A stretch of DNA of 26,737 nt from Geochorda sp036562495 (GCA_036562495.1 DATCKA010000016.1:1-26737), one strand, 5' to 3'. Positions 14,849 through 22,296 are shown, numbered from the stretch's first letter. The notes: generated by a model from the letters alone, not told the origin. Numbers and translations are program-made.

Positions 14849-16084
14849 TCAAAGGGCGCCGTCGGGCAGGGGGTCCCGTTCCCAACGGGCCGGCATCACC
14901 GAGTCGACGACCACGGGCCCCACGCCCCGCCGCAGCAGGGCCCAGCCTCCCAGGCCCCACAGGTGGCGGAGCATGACGGCCTCCTTCAGCGCGGCGGGCA
15001 GCCACCCCTGCATCCGCAGGAGCCGGCCCGCCTCCAGCAGACCCCAGTTGGGCCCCAGTCCCAGCAGATAGATGTTGCGGCCGGGCCGCCAGCGGACTTC
15101 GGCCCTGCCGCGCAGCCGGGCCACCACGTTGCGCGCCACCACCCGGGCCTGGGTCTCGGCCCGGTGGGCGGAGGGCTCGGACGCCTCGGGGCCCAGCTCG
15201 GGCACGTAGGCGCAGTCGCCCAGGGCGAAGAGGCCGTCGGAGCCGGGGACGGCCAGCTCCGCCGTCACCGGCACCCGCCCCGTCTCGTCGGTGAGGCCGG
15301 CTTCGGCCAGCACCGCAGGCGCCCGGAGGCTCCCGATGGTCCAGATGACGGTCCCCGCCTTGACGAGGCGCCCGTCGGCCAGGCGCAGCCCTGTGCCGTC
15401 GGCCTGCTCGACGGCGGCCCCGGTCGTCACCTCGACGCCCAGCCGCTGCAGGTGACGGGCCGCGGCCCGAGCCGCCCACGGGCTGAGGCGGGGCAAGAGC
15501 CGCGGCTGGGCTTCCACCAGCCGTACCAGCCCGTCGGCCTCCGGCCCCAGGGCCCGGCGCAGCCGGCTCTGGATCTCGGCTGCCACCTCGACGCCGACGA
15601 AGCCGCCCCCCACGACGGCCACCGACAGGTCCACGGGCCGCCCCCGGCCACGAGCCGCCAAGAGGAACTGCAGGCGCCGCCGGATGCCGCAGGCCTGGTC
15701 GAAGCTCCAGACCGACAGGGCCTCCTGACCGGGGGCCAGCAGCCGCTGGGGCGGCCGGATCTCGGCGCCCATGGCCAGCACCAGCACGTCGGCGTCGAGG
15801 CCGCCGCCCTCCCACTCGACCCGCCGGGCGGCCGGATCGATGGCGGTCACCTCGTGGGGCGTCACCCGCACCGGCAGCCCCGCCAGCAGGGGCGCCACGG
15901 GCACCCTGACGGCGCAGGCGATGCGGCCGCCCAGGGCCTGCGGCAGCTTGGGTCGCAGCGTGTGGTAGCCGAAGCGGTCCACCAGGACGATCTCGGCCTC
16001 GTCAGGCTTCAGCCGGCGGCCCAGCTGCAAGGCCACTGCGACGCCCCCGAAGCCCGCTCCCACGATGACGATGCGCTTCCTCAC
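14849..16084 (-). CDS. NDH-2-like FAD-dependent NAD(P)H:quinone oxidoreductase
   Basis: 411 residues. Two-dinucleotide-binding-domain flavoprotein: the FAD site RIVIVGAGFGGVAVAL is at the N-terminus (about 4-19), a second Rossmann motif LSVAVVGGGFVGVEVAAEI for NAD(P)H lies near residue 155, and the FAD-contacting GLFALGDCAYVPE block near 295. The C-terminus has the amphipathic stretch that holds type II NADH dehydrogenases on the membrane. It would move electrons from NADH to the quinone pool without proton pumping; sulfide:quinone reductase is less likely because the paired catalytic cysteines are absent. GTG at 16084 was chosen because GAGGAG lies 8 nt upstream; a start at 16138 would add 18 non-conserved residues. 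It may supply quinol for NO reduction (inference). Confidence 0.85.
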   Translation of the reverse strand: MRKRIVIVGAGFGGVAVALQLGRRLKPDEAEIVLVDRFGYHTLRPKLPQALGGRIACAVRVPVAPLLAGLPVRVTPHEVTAIDPAARRVEWEGGGLDADVLVLAMGAEIRPPQRLLAPGQEALSVWSFDQACGIRRRLQFLLAARGRGRPVDLSVAVVGGGFVGVEVAAEIQSRLRRALGPEADGLVRLVEAQPRLLPRLSPWAARAAARHLQRLGVEVTTGAAVEQADGTGLRLADGRLVKAGTVIWTIGSLRAPAVLAEAGLTDETGRVPVTAELAVPGSDGLFALGDCAYVPELGPEASEPSAHRAETQARVVARNVVARLRGRAEVRWRPGRNIYLLGLGPNWGLLEAGRLLRMQGWLPAALKEAVMLRHLWGLGGWALLRRGVGPVVVDSVMPARWERDPLPDGAL

Positions 16085-16186
16085 GGGTGGGTCTCCTCTC
16101 GCCGCCCACCTGCCGGTGGCCGGCTCATGACGTGGCACGGCTTGTCGGCCGAGCCCATCGTCGCGCCACGGCCGTGCCGGCGTCCG

Positions 16187-16873
16187 TCACAGAAGTTGCA
16201 CCGCATCCTGAAGCACCTCGGGACGGAGGATCTCGATGGCGCCTCGCCGCACCCGGATGGCCCCGGCCGACTGCAGCTCGGCCAGGGCACGCCCTACCAC
16301 CTGGCGCACCGTGCCCAGCATGGAGGCCACCTCCTCCTGGGAGAGGCGGCAGACGGTCTGGCCGCTCAGCCTCTGCGCCAGCAAGAAAGCGGCCAGGCGG
16401 GTGCGGACGTCGAAGAGGGTGGCCTGTTCGAAGCGGCTCATGGCGTAGCGCAGCTTCTGGGCCATGGCCCGCATGATGCGGGTGTCCACCTCGGGGTGGC
16501 GGCGCAGCAGCGGCGCCAGGGCCTGGCGGGGCACCAGCAGGATCCGGGAGTCGACGGCGGCGATGGCGTTGGAGGGGTTTTCGCCGCCCTCGAGGGCGCC
16601 CACCTCGCCGAAGGTCTCGTAGGGCTCGAAGAACTTGATGATCAGCTCCCGCCCCTGGGGGGAGAAGCGCACCGCCTTGACCCGGCCGGCCGCCACGCAC
16701 CAGAGACCGGCCGCGGGCTGCCCCTGGCTGAAGATGACCTCGGAGGCCCGGTAGAGGCGCAGGTGGGCCGCAGACGCCAGCTCCTCGACCTCCTCGGGCG
16801 CCAGCGTCTCGAAGTAGGGGATCTGGCGCAGGATGGCGGCCGGGTCCGGGTGGGCCGTCACGTGGGCCGTCAC
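16187..16873 (-). CDS. Crp/Fnr-family transcriptional regulator (first copy)
   Basis: 228 residues. The cyclic-nucleotide-binding-type beta-barrel (about 15-125, with YFETLAPEEVEEL and RELIIKFFEPYETFGEVGALEGG) is followed by a long dimer helix and a C-terminal helix-turn-helix (LSQEEVASMLGTVRQVVGRAL). The recognition helix has Arg190, Gln191 and Arg195 where E. coli CRP has Arg-Glu...Arg, so its half-site may resemble GTGA. There is no N-terminal cysteine cluster, so it is not an FNR-type Fe-S oxygen sensor; a DNR-like NO/heme sensor is possible. GTG at 16873 overlaps the stop of the upstream gene as GTGA, a tight translational coupling. It is embedded within the minus-strand train it may control. 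Confidence 0.85.
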   Translation of the reverse strand: MTAHVTAHPDPAAILRQIPYFETLAPEEVEELASAAHLRLYRASEVIFSQGQPAAGLWCVAAGRVKAVRFSPQGRELIIKFFEPYETFGEVGALEGGENPSNAIAAVDSRILLVPRQALAPLLRRHPEVDTRIMRAMAQKLRYAMSRFEQATLFDVRTRLAAFLLAQRLSGQTVCRLSQEEVASMLGTVRQVVGRALAELQSAGAIRVRRGAIEILRPEVLQDAVQLL

Positions 16874-17646
16874 GGCGGGCCCATCCCTCCCGGCGCGACG
16901 GCCCGGGCCAGGCGCCGCTCGGGGGCCCCGTCGCCCTCCCCCAGAGCCGGCCGCCTGGCGGGGCCCTTGCGGATGACGAAGCGGTAGCTGGGCCACAGGA
17001 GCCGCCACCGGCCCGTTCGGTCACGCTGCACCAGGGTGTGCCCCTCGAGCTCGAGCCAGGCCGGCAGCTCCCACCAGGCGATGGGATCGGTGCTGAGCAC
17101 CGTCAACAGCTCGCCCTCGCGCAGGGCCTCCAGCTCCCGGCGGATGTGGACGAACCCCGCGCAGGCCCGCCCGCGGTTGTCGAGGGTGCGCATCGGCCGG
17201 CGGGCCGCGCCGCTCCCCTGCAGCTCGCGCAGGTCGCACATGCCCCGGATGGGGGAACAGGCCCGCCACAACGGGCAGGTGATGAAGATGCCGACCAGGG
17301 CCACCACCAGCCCCATCTTCATCAGGATGACCCGTCCCCACGGCGACCCGCCCAGCCCCAGCAGCGTGCCACCGCCATAGGGGAGGGCCTGCAGCAGCCC
17401 GGTCACCAGCAGCGTCGGCAGCAGCAGGCGCACCGCCCAGCGGAACCGCTCCAGCTGATGGGCCGCCGCCACCACCACGGAGGGCGTCGGCTCCTGGCGC
17501 GCGGTGGGGATGGCCACCAGCAGGTTCCAGGCCGCGCCGCCCATCCAGAGGCCGAAGGCCACCACGTGCAGGGGCCGTAGCAGCAGGGCCGACCCGCCTC
17601 GGGATCCTCCGCGTCGGGCTCGGTCCGCACGAACCAGCCCCACCAC
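16870..17646 (-). CDS. CopD-like membrane segments fused to a TusA-like domain (3' part of a frameshifted gene)
   Basis: 258 residues when read from GTG at 17646. Membrane segments (LLLRPLHVVAFGLWMGGAAW, VRLLLPTLLVTGLLQ, MKMGLVVALVGIFITCPLW) resemble CopD-type proteins. A cysteine cluster (CPLWRACSPIRGMC) follows, and then a TusA/SirA-like domain (about 155-235): LDNRGRACAGFVHIRRELEA, with the single Cys at the position of the TusA sulfur-carrier cysteine. TusA-type domains carry sulfur or serve redox roles. The first 20 residues are out-of-frame translation; the true N-terminal part lies in the other frame upstream to 17861. Joining the frames requires one missing base near 17588-17612 and restores a protein of about 330 residues. 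The 3' end overlaps the Crp/Fnr start. Confidence 0.65.
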   Translation of the reverse strand: MVGLVRADRARRGGSRGGSALLLRPLHVVAFGLWMGGAAWNLLVAIPTARQEPTPSVVVAAAHQLERFRWAVRLLLPTLLVTGLLQALPYGGGTLLGLGGSPWGRVILMKMGLVVALVGIFITCPLWRACSPIRGMCDLRELQGSGAARRPMRTLDNRGRACAGFVHIRRELEALREGELLTVLSTDPIAWWELPAWLELEGHTLVQRDRTGRWRLLWPSYRFVIRKGPARRPALGEGDGAPERRLARAVAPGGMGPP

Positions 17647-17861
17647 ATGGCCCCGCCGGCCAGCCAGCCCAGGGAGGCCAGGTGCAGCCAGCGCACCACG
17701 CCCAACTCCCAGGGGGCCCCGTGGGTGGCCATGGTCAAGAGGGTGCCGGCCAGCGACGCAGCAGCGATGAAGGTCATGGCCAGCTTGGGCAACGCGTGGC
17801 GGTCCAGCAGGCCGTGCTGGACCGCCACCGGCGCCCGTGCCGATGCCCGCACGGCGCTCAC
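17590..17861 (-). pseudogene. 5' part of the frameshifted CopD/TusA-like gene
   Basis: GTG at 17861 with GAGGTG upstream starts a frame whose residues include MTFIAAASLAGTLLTMATHG, VVRWLHLASLGWLAGGAMWW and FVRTEPDAEDPEA: two membrane helices that complete the CopD-like region of the downstream part. Without correction the frame continues as Trp/Cys-rich, non-membrane translation and stops at 17403. Span 16870-17861 is 992 bp, one short of a multiple of three, which fits a single-base deletion. It starts 10 bp after the DUF1858 stop. Sequencing error, recent mutation or recoding cannot be separated here; I see no obvious slippery heptamer. Confidence 0.6.
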
Positions 17862-17871
17862 TTCTTGCACC

Positions 17872-18111
17872 TCACCGCTCGACCAGGGTGTCCCGGGCCT
17901 TGGCCTCGCGCTCGGCAGCCTCGTTGAGCTCCCGGATGAGGCCGTCGATGTCGTGCAGCCCGCACCACTCTTCGGCGTCCTCGATGGAGTTGAGGTCGTA
18001 CATACCCTGGCACCGATCCAGGGGGTTGATGCCGTGGCGGGCGAAGATGGCCGGGGCCTCCCGGGAGCTCTCCACGGCCTCCTTGACCAGGGTCTTGCGG
18101 GTGATCCGCAT
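17872..18111 (-). CDS. DUF1858-type small redox protein
   Basis: 79 residues. The sequence RITRKTLVKEAVESSREAPA, then IFARHGINPLDRCQGMYDLN and HDIDGLIRELNEAAE, has the pattern of DUF1858 (hybrid-cluster-protein-associated redox disulfide domain; similar to the ScdA N-terminus). This fold usually holds a cysteine after the GI(N/D) motif, here Cys34, with a second one at Cys50. Family members occur beside hemerythrin, DUF2249 and hybrid-cluster proteins in nitrosative-stress loci. ATG at 18111 has GGGAGA upstream. It lies between the hemerythrin gene (98 bp upstream, with a hairpin in the gap) and the CopD/TusA-like gene (10 bp downstream). No catalytic role is demonstrated. Confidence 0.75.
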   Translation of the reverse strand: MRITRKTLVKEAVESSREAPAIFARHGINPLDRCQGMYDLNSIEDAEEWCGLHDIDGLIRELNEAAEREAKARDTLVER

Positions 18112-18130
18112 CGTGGTCTCTCCCTTCGCC

Positions 18131-18161
18131 GACCCGCTCCGCCGCATCGGCGAGCCGGGTC
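18131..18161 (-). other. Intercistronic hairpin between hemerythrin and DUF1858 genes
   Basis: A nearly continuous stem of about 13 bp with two single-base bulges and a 3-nt loop (core CGCCG-cat-CGGCG, outer arms GACCCG/CGGGTC) fills most of the 98-bp gap. There is no T-run on the minus strand after it. It could stabilise or process the transcript, or act as a weak terminator. Confidence 0.4.
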
Positions 18162-18209
18162 GCCTCTGCGGCTCCAGTCTGGATCGGGGGGCGCCACGTG
18201 ATCCGCAAC

Positions 18210-18743
18210 TTAGGTGACCTTGGTCGCCTGCTGCGGCGGCGCAGGGGGCCCATCGCCGGACCGGGCGGCCAGGGCCCGAGCCCTGGCGTCGAGTTCGGCC
18301 CACTGCTGCGGCGTCAGGCGGGCGAGGGCCTCCTGGAAGATGTGCCGCTCCTCGATCTCGAAGTGGGACTCGCAATACCACAGGAGCCGGCCCGCCAGCT
18401 CGGGCGCGTCCTCGGGCAGCTGGCCCGGCGTCTGCAGCAGCTGGCCCAGCACTTCGTCGATGTCGTCGTGCTGCATCAGGTAACCCGTCAGCGCCGCCGG
18501 CCCCAGGATGTCGGCCATGGCCGCGAAGAGCGTCTCGTCCTCTACATGGGCATGCAGTCGCAGCCGCTCGGCCAGGGCCGACAGCTCCTGCCAGGCCCGG
18601 TCCGCGGGCGCGCCGGGCAGGCGCTCGACCCATGCCTGCAGCGCCGGCAGGAGATCGCGGTGCTCCTCGAGCAGGCGCTCCAACAGGGCGGGCTGGGCAG
18701 CTCGAGCGGGGCCGGGATCCGGCGTGGTGATGGCCACGGCCAC
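18210..18743 (-). CDS. Hemerythrin HHE-domain protein
   Basis: 177 residues. Four-helix hemerythrin-type di-iron protein with ligand motifs in order: LLEEHRDLLPAL (first His, about residue 27), RLHAHVEDETLF (HxxxE), MQHDDIDEVL and CESHFEIEERHIF. Bacterial hemerythrin-like proteins bind oxygen, NO or iron, and in NO-stress loci (RIC/YtfE type) help repair Fe-S clusters. GTG at 18743 was chosen because GGAGGGGG lies 2-5 nt upstream; a longer frame exists to 18848 but would run through the promoter region. It heads the minus-strand gene train and is transcribed divergently from nirK. The C-terminal 20 residues are a Pro/Ala-rich tail. Confidence 0.88.
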   Translation of the reverse strand: MAVAITTPDPGPARAAQPALLERLLEEHRDLLPALQAWVERLPGAPADRAWQELSALAERLRLHAHVEDETLFAAMADILGPAALTGYLMQHDDIDEVLGQLLQTPGQLPEDAPELAGRLLWYCESHFEIEERHIFQEALARLTPQQWAELDARARALAARSGDGPPAPPQQATKVT

Positions 18744-18967
18744 ATCCCCCTCCTGTAAAGCCCTGTTGGCACCGTAGCAACAGGGCCCTCGAATCCCACC
18801 AAGCCAAAGGTAATCGGTATCGACTCCCTTATCCGTGACGTCCGTCACGAGGACCCATAGCCGCCGTCACAGCCCACCGCGTGGGGGAGTGCTACGGTGA
18901 CGCGGGGTAGACGGGGTTCCCGTCCGAGGCGGCAGGGGGACGGCTGCCATCCTGGAGCAAAGGTGGG
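18744..18967. promoter_or_regulatory. Divergent hemerythrin/nirK control region with Crp/Fnr-type box
   Basis: A perfect 16-bp palindrome CGTGACGTCCGTCACG (18834-18849) has the GTGA-N6-TCAC architecture bound by CRP-like regulators. Extra half-sites GTCAC (18866-18870) and GTGAC (18897-18901) lie on the nirK side. The 10-mer TGCTACGGTG occurs facing nirK (18890-18899) and, inverted, facing the hemerythrin gene (18770-18779); it reads as an extended -10 (TGnTAnnnT) for each direction, with no -35 boxes, as expected for activator-dependent promoters. A perfect 8-bp hairpin CCCTGTTG/CAACAGGG (18761-18785) lies just before the hemerythrin ribosome binding site. Assignment of these elements to specific regulators is inference. 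Confidence 0.55.
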
Positions 18968-20095
18968 ATGGACCCCATGCCCGAGTCAAAGCGCCAAGCG
19001 CATCCACGCAATGCCTGGCTGATGAGGGGCGCCGTTGCCGCGCTGGTGGTGGTCGCGGCCGTCGCGGCCGTGGTGGTGACGGCCCCCTGGCAGAGCGCGG
19101 CGCCCGGAGGCACCGGCGATGGCAGCCCGGTCCAGGCCGCGGGGGCCCCGGTACCGAAGAGCCTGGCCGAGGTGCAGGCACTGCCGGCGGCCCCGATGAG
19201 CGCGCCGCCCTACGTGCCACCGCCCATCGACCGCAAGCAGCCGGCCACCCTGCGGGTCGACCTGGAGACCGTCGAGACCACGATGCAGCTGGCCGACGGG
19301 GTGGAGTACACGTTCTGGACCTTCAACGGCACCGTGCCCGGGCCCATGATCCGGGTGCGTGAAGGCGACACGGTGGTGGTACGGGTCACCAACCGTGACG
19401 GCAGCACGGCGCCCCACTCCATCGACCTGCACGCCGTGACCGGCACCGGAGGCGGCGCCATCTACACGCAGACGATGGCGGGCGGGACCACGGCCTTCGT
19501 CTTCAAGGCCATCGAGCCCGGGCTCTACGTCTACCACTGCGCCACCGCTCCCATCCCGATGCACATCGCCAACGGGATGTACGGCATGATCCTGGTGGAG
19601 CCCGCCGAGGGTCTGCCCCCGGTGGACCGCGAGTACTACGTCATGCAGCAGGAGGTCTACACGGCCGGCCCCTACGGGCAGAAGGGCCTGCAGGCCTTCG
19701 ACTGGCAGGCGCTGTGGGACGAGTCGCCCGAGTACGTGGTCTTCAACGGGCGAGTGGGCTCCCTGAGCGGTTCCTCGGCCCTCAAGGCCCGGACGGGCGA
19801 GACGGTCCGCATCTACTTCGGCGTCGGAGGCCCCAACCTCACCTCGAGCTTCCACGTCATCGGCGAGATCTTCGATCGGGTCTACATGCTGGCGTCGCTC
19901 ACCTCGCCGCCGCTGACCGACGTCCAGACCGTCACCGTGCCGCCGGGCGGGGCGGTCGTGGTCGACTTCGGCGTCGAGGTGCCGGGTCGCTACACGCTGG
20001 TGGACCACGCCCTGGGTCGGATCCACAAGGGCGCCATCGGCGAACTGGTGGTGGAGGGCGAGGATCGGCCCGACATCTTCCGGCCGCTGCGCTGA
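18968..20095 (+). CDS. nirK: Copper-containing nitrite reductase NirK
   Basis: 375 residues. Reduces nitrite to nitric oxide outside the cytoplasmic membrane. An N-terminal hydrophobic segment (about 18-39) acts as signal or membrane anchor; no lipobox cysteine is visible. Two cupredoxin domains follow. Type 1 copper ligands: His150, Cys191, His199, Met204 (PHSIDLH, YHCATAP, MHIANGMYG). Type 2 copper ligands: His155, His190 and His347 (LVDHAL). Catalytic Asp153 and His296 (SSFHVIGEIFD) are present, so the enzyme looks active. The ATG at 18968 follows AAAGGTGGG; an in-frame ATG three codons later is also possible. Likely controlled by the upstream GTGA-N6-TCAC box. Transcribed divergently from the hemerythrin train. 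Confidence 0.96.
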   Translation: MDPMPESKRQAHPRNAWLMRGAVAALVVVAAVAAVVVTAPWQSAAPGGTGDGSPVQAAGAPVPKSLAEVQALPAAPMSAPPYVPPPIDRKQPATLRVDLETVETTMQLADGVEYTFWTFNGTVPGPMIRVREGDTVVVRVTNRDGSTAPHSIDLHAVTGTGGGAIYTQTMAGGTTAFVFKAIEPGLYVYHCATAPIPMHIANGMYGMILVEPAEGLPPVDREYYVMQQEVYTAGPYGQKGLQAFDWQALWDESPEYVVFNGRVGSLSGSSALKARTGETVRIYFGVGGPNLTSSFHVIGEIFDRVYMLASLTSPPLTDVQTVTVPPGGAVVVDFGVEVPGRYTLVDHALGRIHKGAIGELVVEGEDRPDIFRPLR

Positions 20096-20146
20096 GGCGT
20101 CAAGGCGGCCTTAAGCGGCCGGGCGATGAGATCCCTGGCACCAATC

Positions 20147-20179
20147 GAGGCGGGCGACCCCGCGGGGGCCGCCCGCCTC
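20147..20179. terminator. Bidirectional terminator-like hairpin between nirK and the NnrS-like gene
   Basis: A perfect 9-bp stem GAGGCGGGC (20147-20155) / GCCCGCCTC (20171-20179) with a GC-rich loop that can pair further lies midway between two convergent genes, 51 bp after the nirK stop and 18 bp after the end of the opposite gene. Only TT follows, so it is a T-poor terminator. Confidence 0.55.
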
Positions 20180-20197
20180 TTCGCGGTCGCCTGTCGA

Positions 20198-21325
20198 TCA
20201 GGAGGCCGGGGCAGCCCGACGGCCCTGGCGGACGGCCAGCGCCGTCTGCAACAGGAAGAGCACCACGGCGACGACGTTGAGAAGGCCGCCCCACTGGCGT
20301 GCCGGGATGGAGATGGCCAGGTCGCCGGCGATGCGCAGCACGAGCGAGGCGTGCAGCAGCGCCAGGTGGAGGTAGAAGCGCCGGGAGAAGGCCACGGTCA
20401 CGCCCAGCACCCCCGGCAGGATGACGGGGGCGTGGCCGAAGATCATGGAGAGCACGAAACCCACGAAGACCATGTGGAGCATGGCGTCGTAGAAGACGCC
20501 CGCGCCGAACCACCGCGCCCCCAGCGCCCAGCTGATGCCGCCCAGCGCGAGCCAGGCGTACCCGGGCAGCAGGCACCAGGCGATGTAGCGGGTGAGCCCC
20601 TGCAGCCGCACCGTACGCCAGGCCACGTCGAAGCGCGCCAGCCACAGCCCCAGCCCGACCATGCCGACCCCTGCCAGGCGCACACCGGCCTCGAGCCGCA
20701 CGGCCGAGACCAGGGCCCCGGCCCCCAGCAGGGCGGCCGAGAGGAGGAAAGCGGCGTCGACCAGGCCCCGGGCCGGGCGCAGGTGCGCCAGCTCGAGGCG
20801 CTCGCCGGCGATGGTCAGCACCAGGAAGGCGGCCCACCACGGCACCAGCGCGGGTACCGACAGGCCCATCCACCACGCCAGCACCCCGCCCGTCCAGGCC
20901 AGGGTGCCCGCCAGCAGCACCGCGTTGGGCCGATCCGGGCGGATGCGGTAGATGACGGCGAAGACGGCCACCAGCGTCACGGCGCCCGCCAGGAAGGCCA
21001 GGGCCGCCGCAGAGGACGGCGCCCCGGTCAGGATGAGGACGCTGCCCGCCCCGGCCAGGGCCGGGGCCGCGTACGCCCACGGGCGGCCGAGGCCGACGGC
21101 TCGCTCGAGGCTGATGACCGTCCCCAGGAAGCCGGCCACCATGAGGGGGCCGTGGGCGGCGGTCAGGTCGCCCACGGCCGGGATGCGCCAGCCCATCCGT
21201 GCCAGGCCGGCCAGCATGCCGCTGACGAGGGCGCTGCCCCCGGCCACCATGGCGGCCAGGCGCAGCGGGGCAGCCGGCGGCGTGCGGCGATGACGGCGTC
21301 CGAAGTCGTCAGTGGGTTGCTTCAT
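20198..21325 (-). CDS. NnrS-like polytopic membrane protein
   Basis: 375 residues with about 11-12 membrane segments. The block AHGPLMVAGFLGTVISLERA near the N-terminus and DAMLHMVFVGFVLSMIFGHAPVILP, plus FYLHLALLHASLVLRIAGD near the C-terminus, are signature blocks of NnrS-related proteins. Intramembrane histidines in these blocks could bind heme or copper. NnrS is a heme- and copper-containing membrane protein that relieves nitrosative stress in denitrifiers by an unclear mechanism. ATG at 21325 has AGGAGG about 12 nt upstream, a slightly long spacing. It follows the hemerythrin-DUF2249 gene by 54 bp on the same strand, so the two probably form an operon facing nirK. Confidence 0.75.
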   Translation of the reverse strand: MKQPTDDFGRRHRRTPPAAPLRLAAMVAGGSALVSGMLAGLARMGWRIPAVGDLTAAHGPLMVAGFLGTVISLERAVGLGRPWAYAAPALAGAGSVLILTGAPSSAAALAFLAGAVTLVAVFAVIYRIRPDRPNAVLLAGTLAWTGGVLAWWMGLSVPALVPWWAAFLVLTIAGERLELAHLRPARGLVDAAFLLSAALLGAGALVSAVRLEAGVRLAGVGMVGLGLWLARFDVAWRTVRLQGLTRYIAWCLLPGYAWLALGGISWALGARWFGAGVFYDAMLHMVFVGFVLSMIFGHAPVILPGVLGVTVAFSRRFYLHLALLHASLVLRIAGDLAISIPARQWGGLLNVVAVVLFLLQTALAVRQGRRAAPAS

Positions 21326-21379
21326 GGCGTCGCCATCCCTCCTGGAGCTCCGCCCGCAGCTGGAGCCGCCCGTCTCGGC

Positions 21380-22141
21380 TCAGACGCCGGGCTTGCCGAT
21401 GCGCACCCGCCAGACCTCGGGGCCCGACTCCAGGTACTCCCACGTGAACTGCCCGGGCAGCTCGGCTGCGAACTGGTAATAGAGCGGCTTGGGGTCGTGG
21501 TCGTTGACCAGCACGAAGCCCTGCCCCGGGCCGAGGCGCTGGTAGGTCTCGAAGATCAGAGGGTGACGCATCGGTGGGGGAATCTGCCGCACGTCCAGCA
21601 CGGGCGAGCCGTCCGCCGCGCCGTGCGGCCCAGGATGGGCACCCGACTCGGGCGACTCGTGCATGGCGTCGAGCACCCGGCGCTGCTCCGCCTCCGACAG
21701 ATGCGCCTCGAAGAGGGGCAGGTAGACCCGCTCCTCCTTCTCGAGGTGCAGGCGGAAGATGGCGGCCAGCTGCATCCCCAGACGCAACAGCTCCTGCAGC
21801 GCCTCGGAGCGGGACGGGTTCGAGGAACCGGCCACCGCGCGGGCGCCCGCCTCGATCTCGGCGATGTAACGGTCGATGTACTCGTGGTCGATGGACATGG
21901 TGGCGGTGGGGCGGCCGTAGCGCGCCACCAGCGGGTCGACGGCAGGGTAGAGGGCATGCTCCTCTCCCCGGGCGTGGGGCCGTAGCTCCTCGGCGAGGAA
22001 CCTGGCCAGACCCTGGGCCTCGGCGACGCCATCGCCGCCCTGCGCCGCTCGGGCCGAGAGGGCGGCCAGCCGCCGCTCGAACTCCTCGACGAGCTGGCGG
22101 TGATGGGACCGGATCGCATCGGCTGGACGCGTGGTCGACAT
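21380..22141 (-). CDS. Hemerythrin-DUF2249 fusion protein
   Basis: 253 residues. The N-terminal four-helix hemerythrin-like domain (about 5-160) shows the ligand series IRSHHRQLVEEFE, RPHARGEEHALYP, SIDHEYIDRYIAEIE and LHLEKEERVYLPLFE. The C-terminal DUF2249 domain (about 182-250) has VLDVRQIPPPMRHPLIFETY and PGQGFVLVNDHDPKPLYYQF, a TusA-like fold without the sulfur-carrier cysteine. Such proteins occur in denitrifiers and Fe-S-repair loci. ATG at 22141 has a perfect AAGGAGGT 6 nt upstream, the strongest Shine-Dalgarno in the window, so high translation is expected. The domain pair mirrors the separate hemerythrin and TusA-like genes in the other train. Confidence 0.88.
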   Translation of the reverse strand: MSTTRPADAIRSHHRQLVEEFERRLAALSARAAQGGDGVAEAQGLARFLAEELRPHARGEEHALYPAVDPLVARYGRPTATMSIDHEYIDRYIAEIEAGARAVAGSSNPSRSEALQELLRLGMQLAAIFRLHLEKEERVYLPLFEAHLSEAEQRRVLDAMHESPESGAHPGPHGAADGSPVLDVRQIPPPMRHPLIFETYQRLGPGQGFVLVNDHDPKPLYYQFAAELPGQFTWEYLESGPEVWRVRIGKPGV

Positions 22142-22296
22142 GACGAGACCTCCTTCGGACGATTGAACGGTGCGCCTTGCTATCGACGCGCCTTGCTCTT
22201 GACCTGGCAAACTGTTAGCCTGGAAAAGGATATCCCGTGGAGGAGCGTAGCCTCCGGCCCGAATCCGGGCGTTGCGCCCCGTCACGGCACGGAGTG
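22142..22296. promoter_or_regulatory. Divergent promoter region between hemerythrin-DUF2249 and the second Crp/Fnr gene
   Basis: Contains a 10-bp direct repeat GCGCCTTGCT at 22172-22181 and 22188-22197 (16-bp period). The second copy overlaps a possible -35 (TTGCTC, 22193-22198) for the rightward gene, with an extended -10 TGTTAGCCT (22213-22221) 17 bp on. The palindrome GTGATGACCATCAC (22294-22307) straddles the right edge and the start codon of the regulator gene. Confidence 0.4.

Noticed and set aside
14780..16987. 735-codon plus-strand open frame opposite the NDH-2-like and Crp/Fnr genes
   Set aside because: Gln/His/Pro-rich shadow translation; the minus-strand genes have clear FAD and helix-turn-helix motifs.
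18789..18802. Partial copy of the tRNA 3' end (TCGAATCCCACCA) as an attachment site
   Set aside because: It only resembles the T-loop and CCA end in short pieces and lacks the intervening acceptor-stem sequence; chance similarity is more likely.
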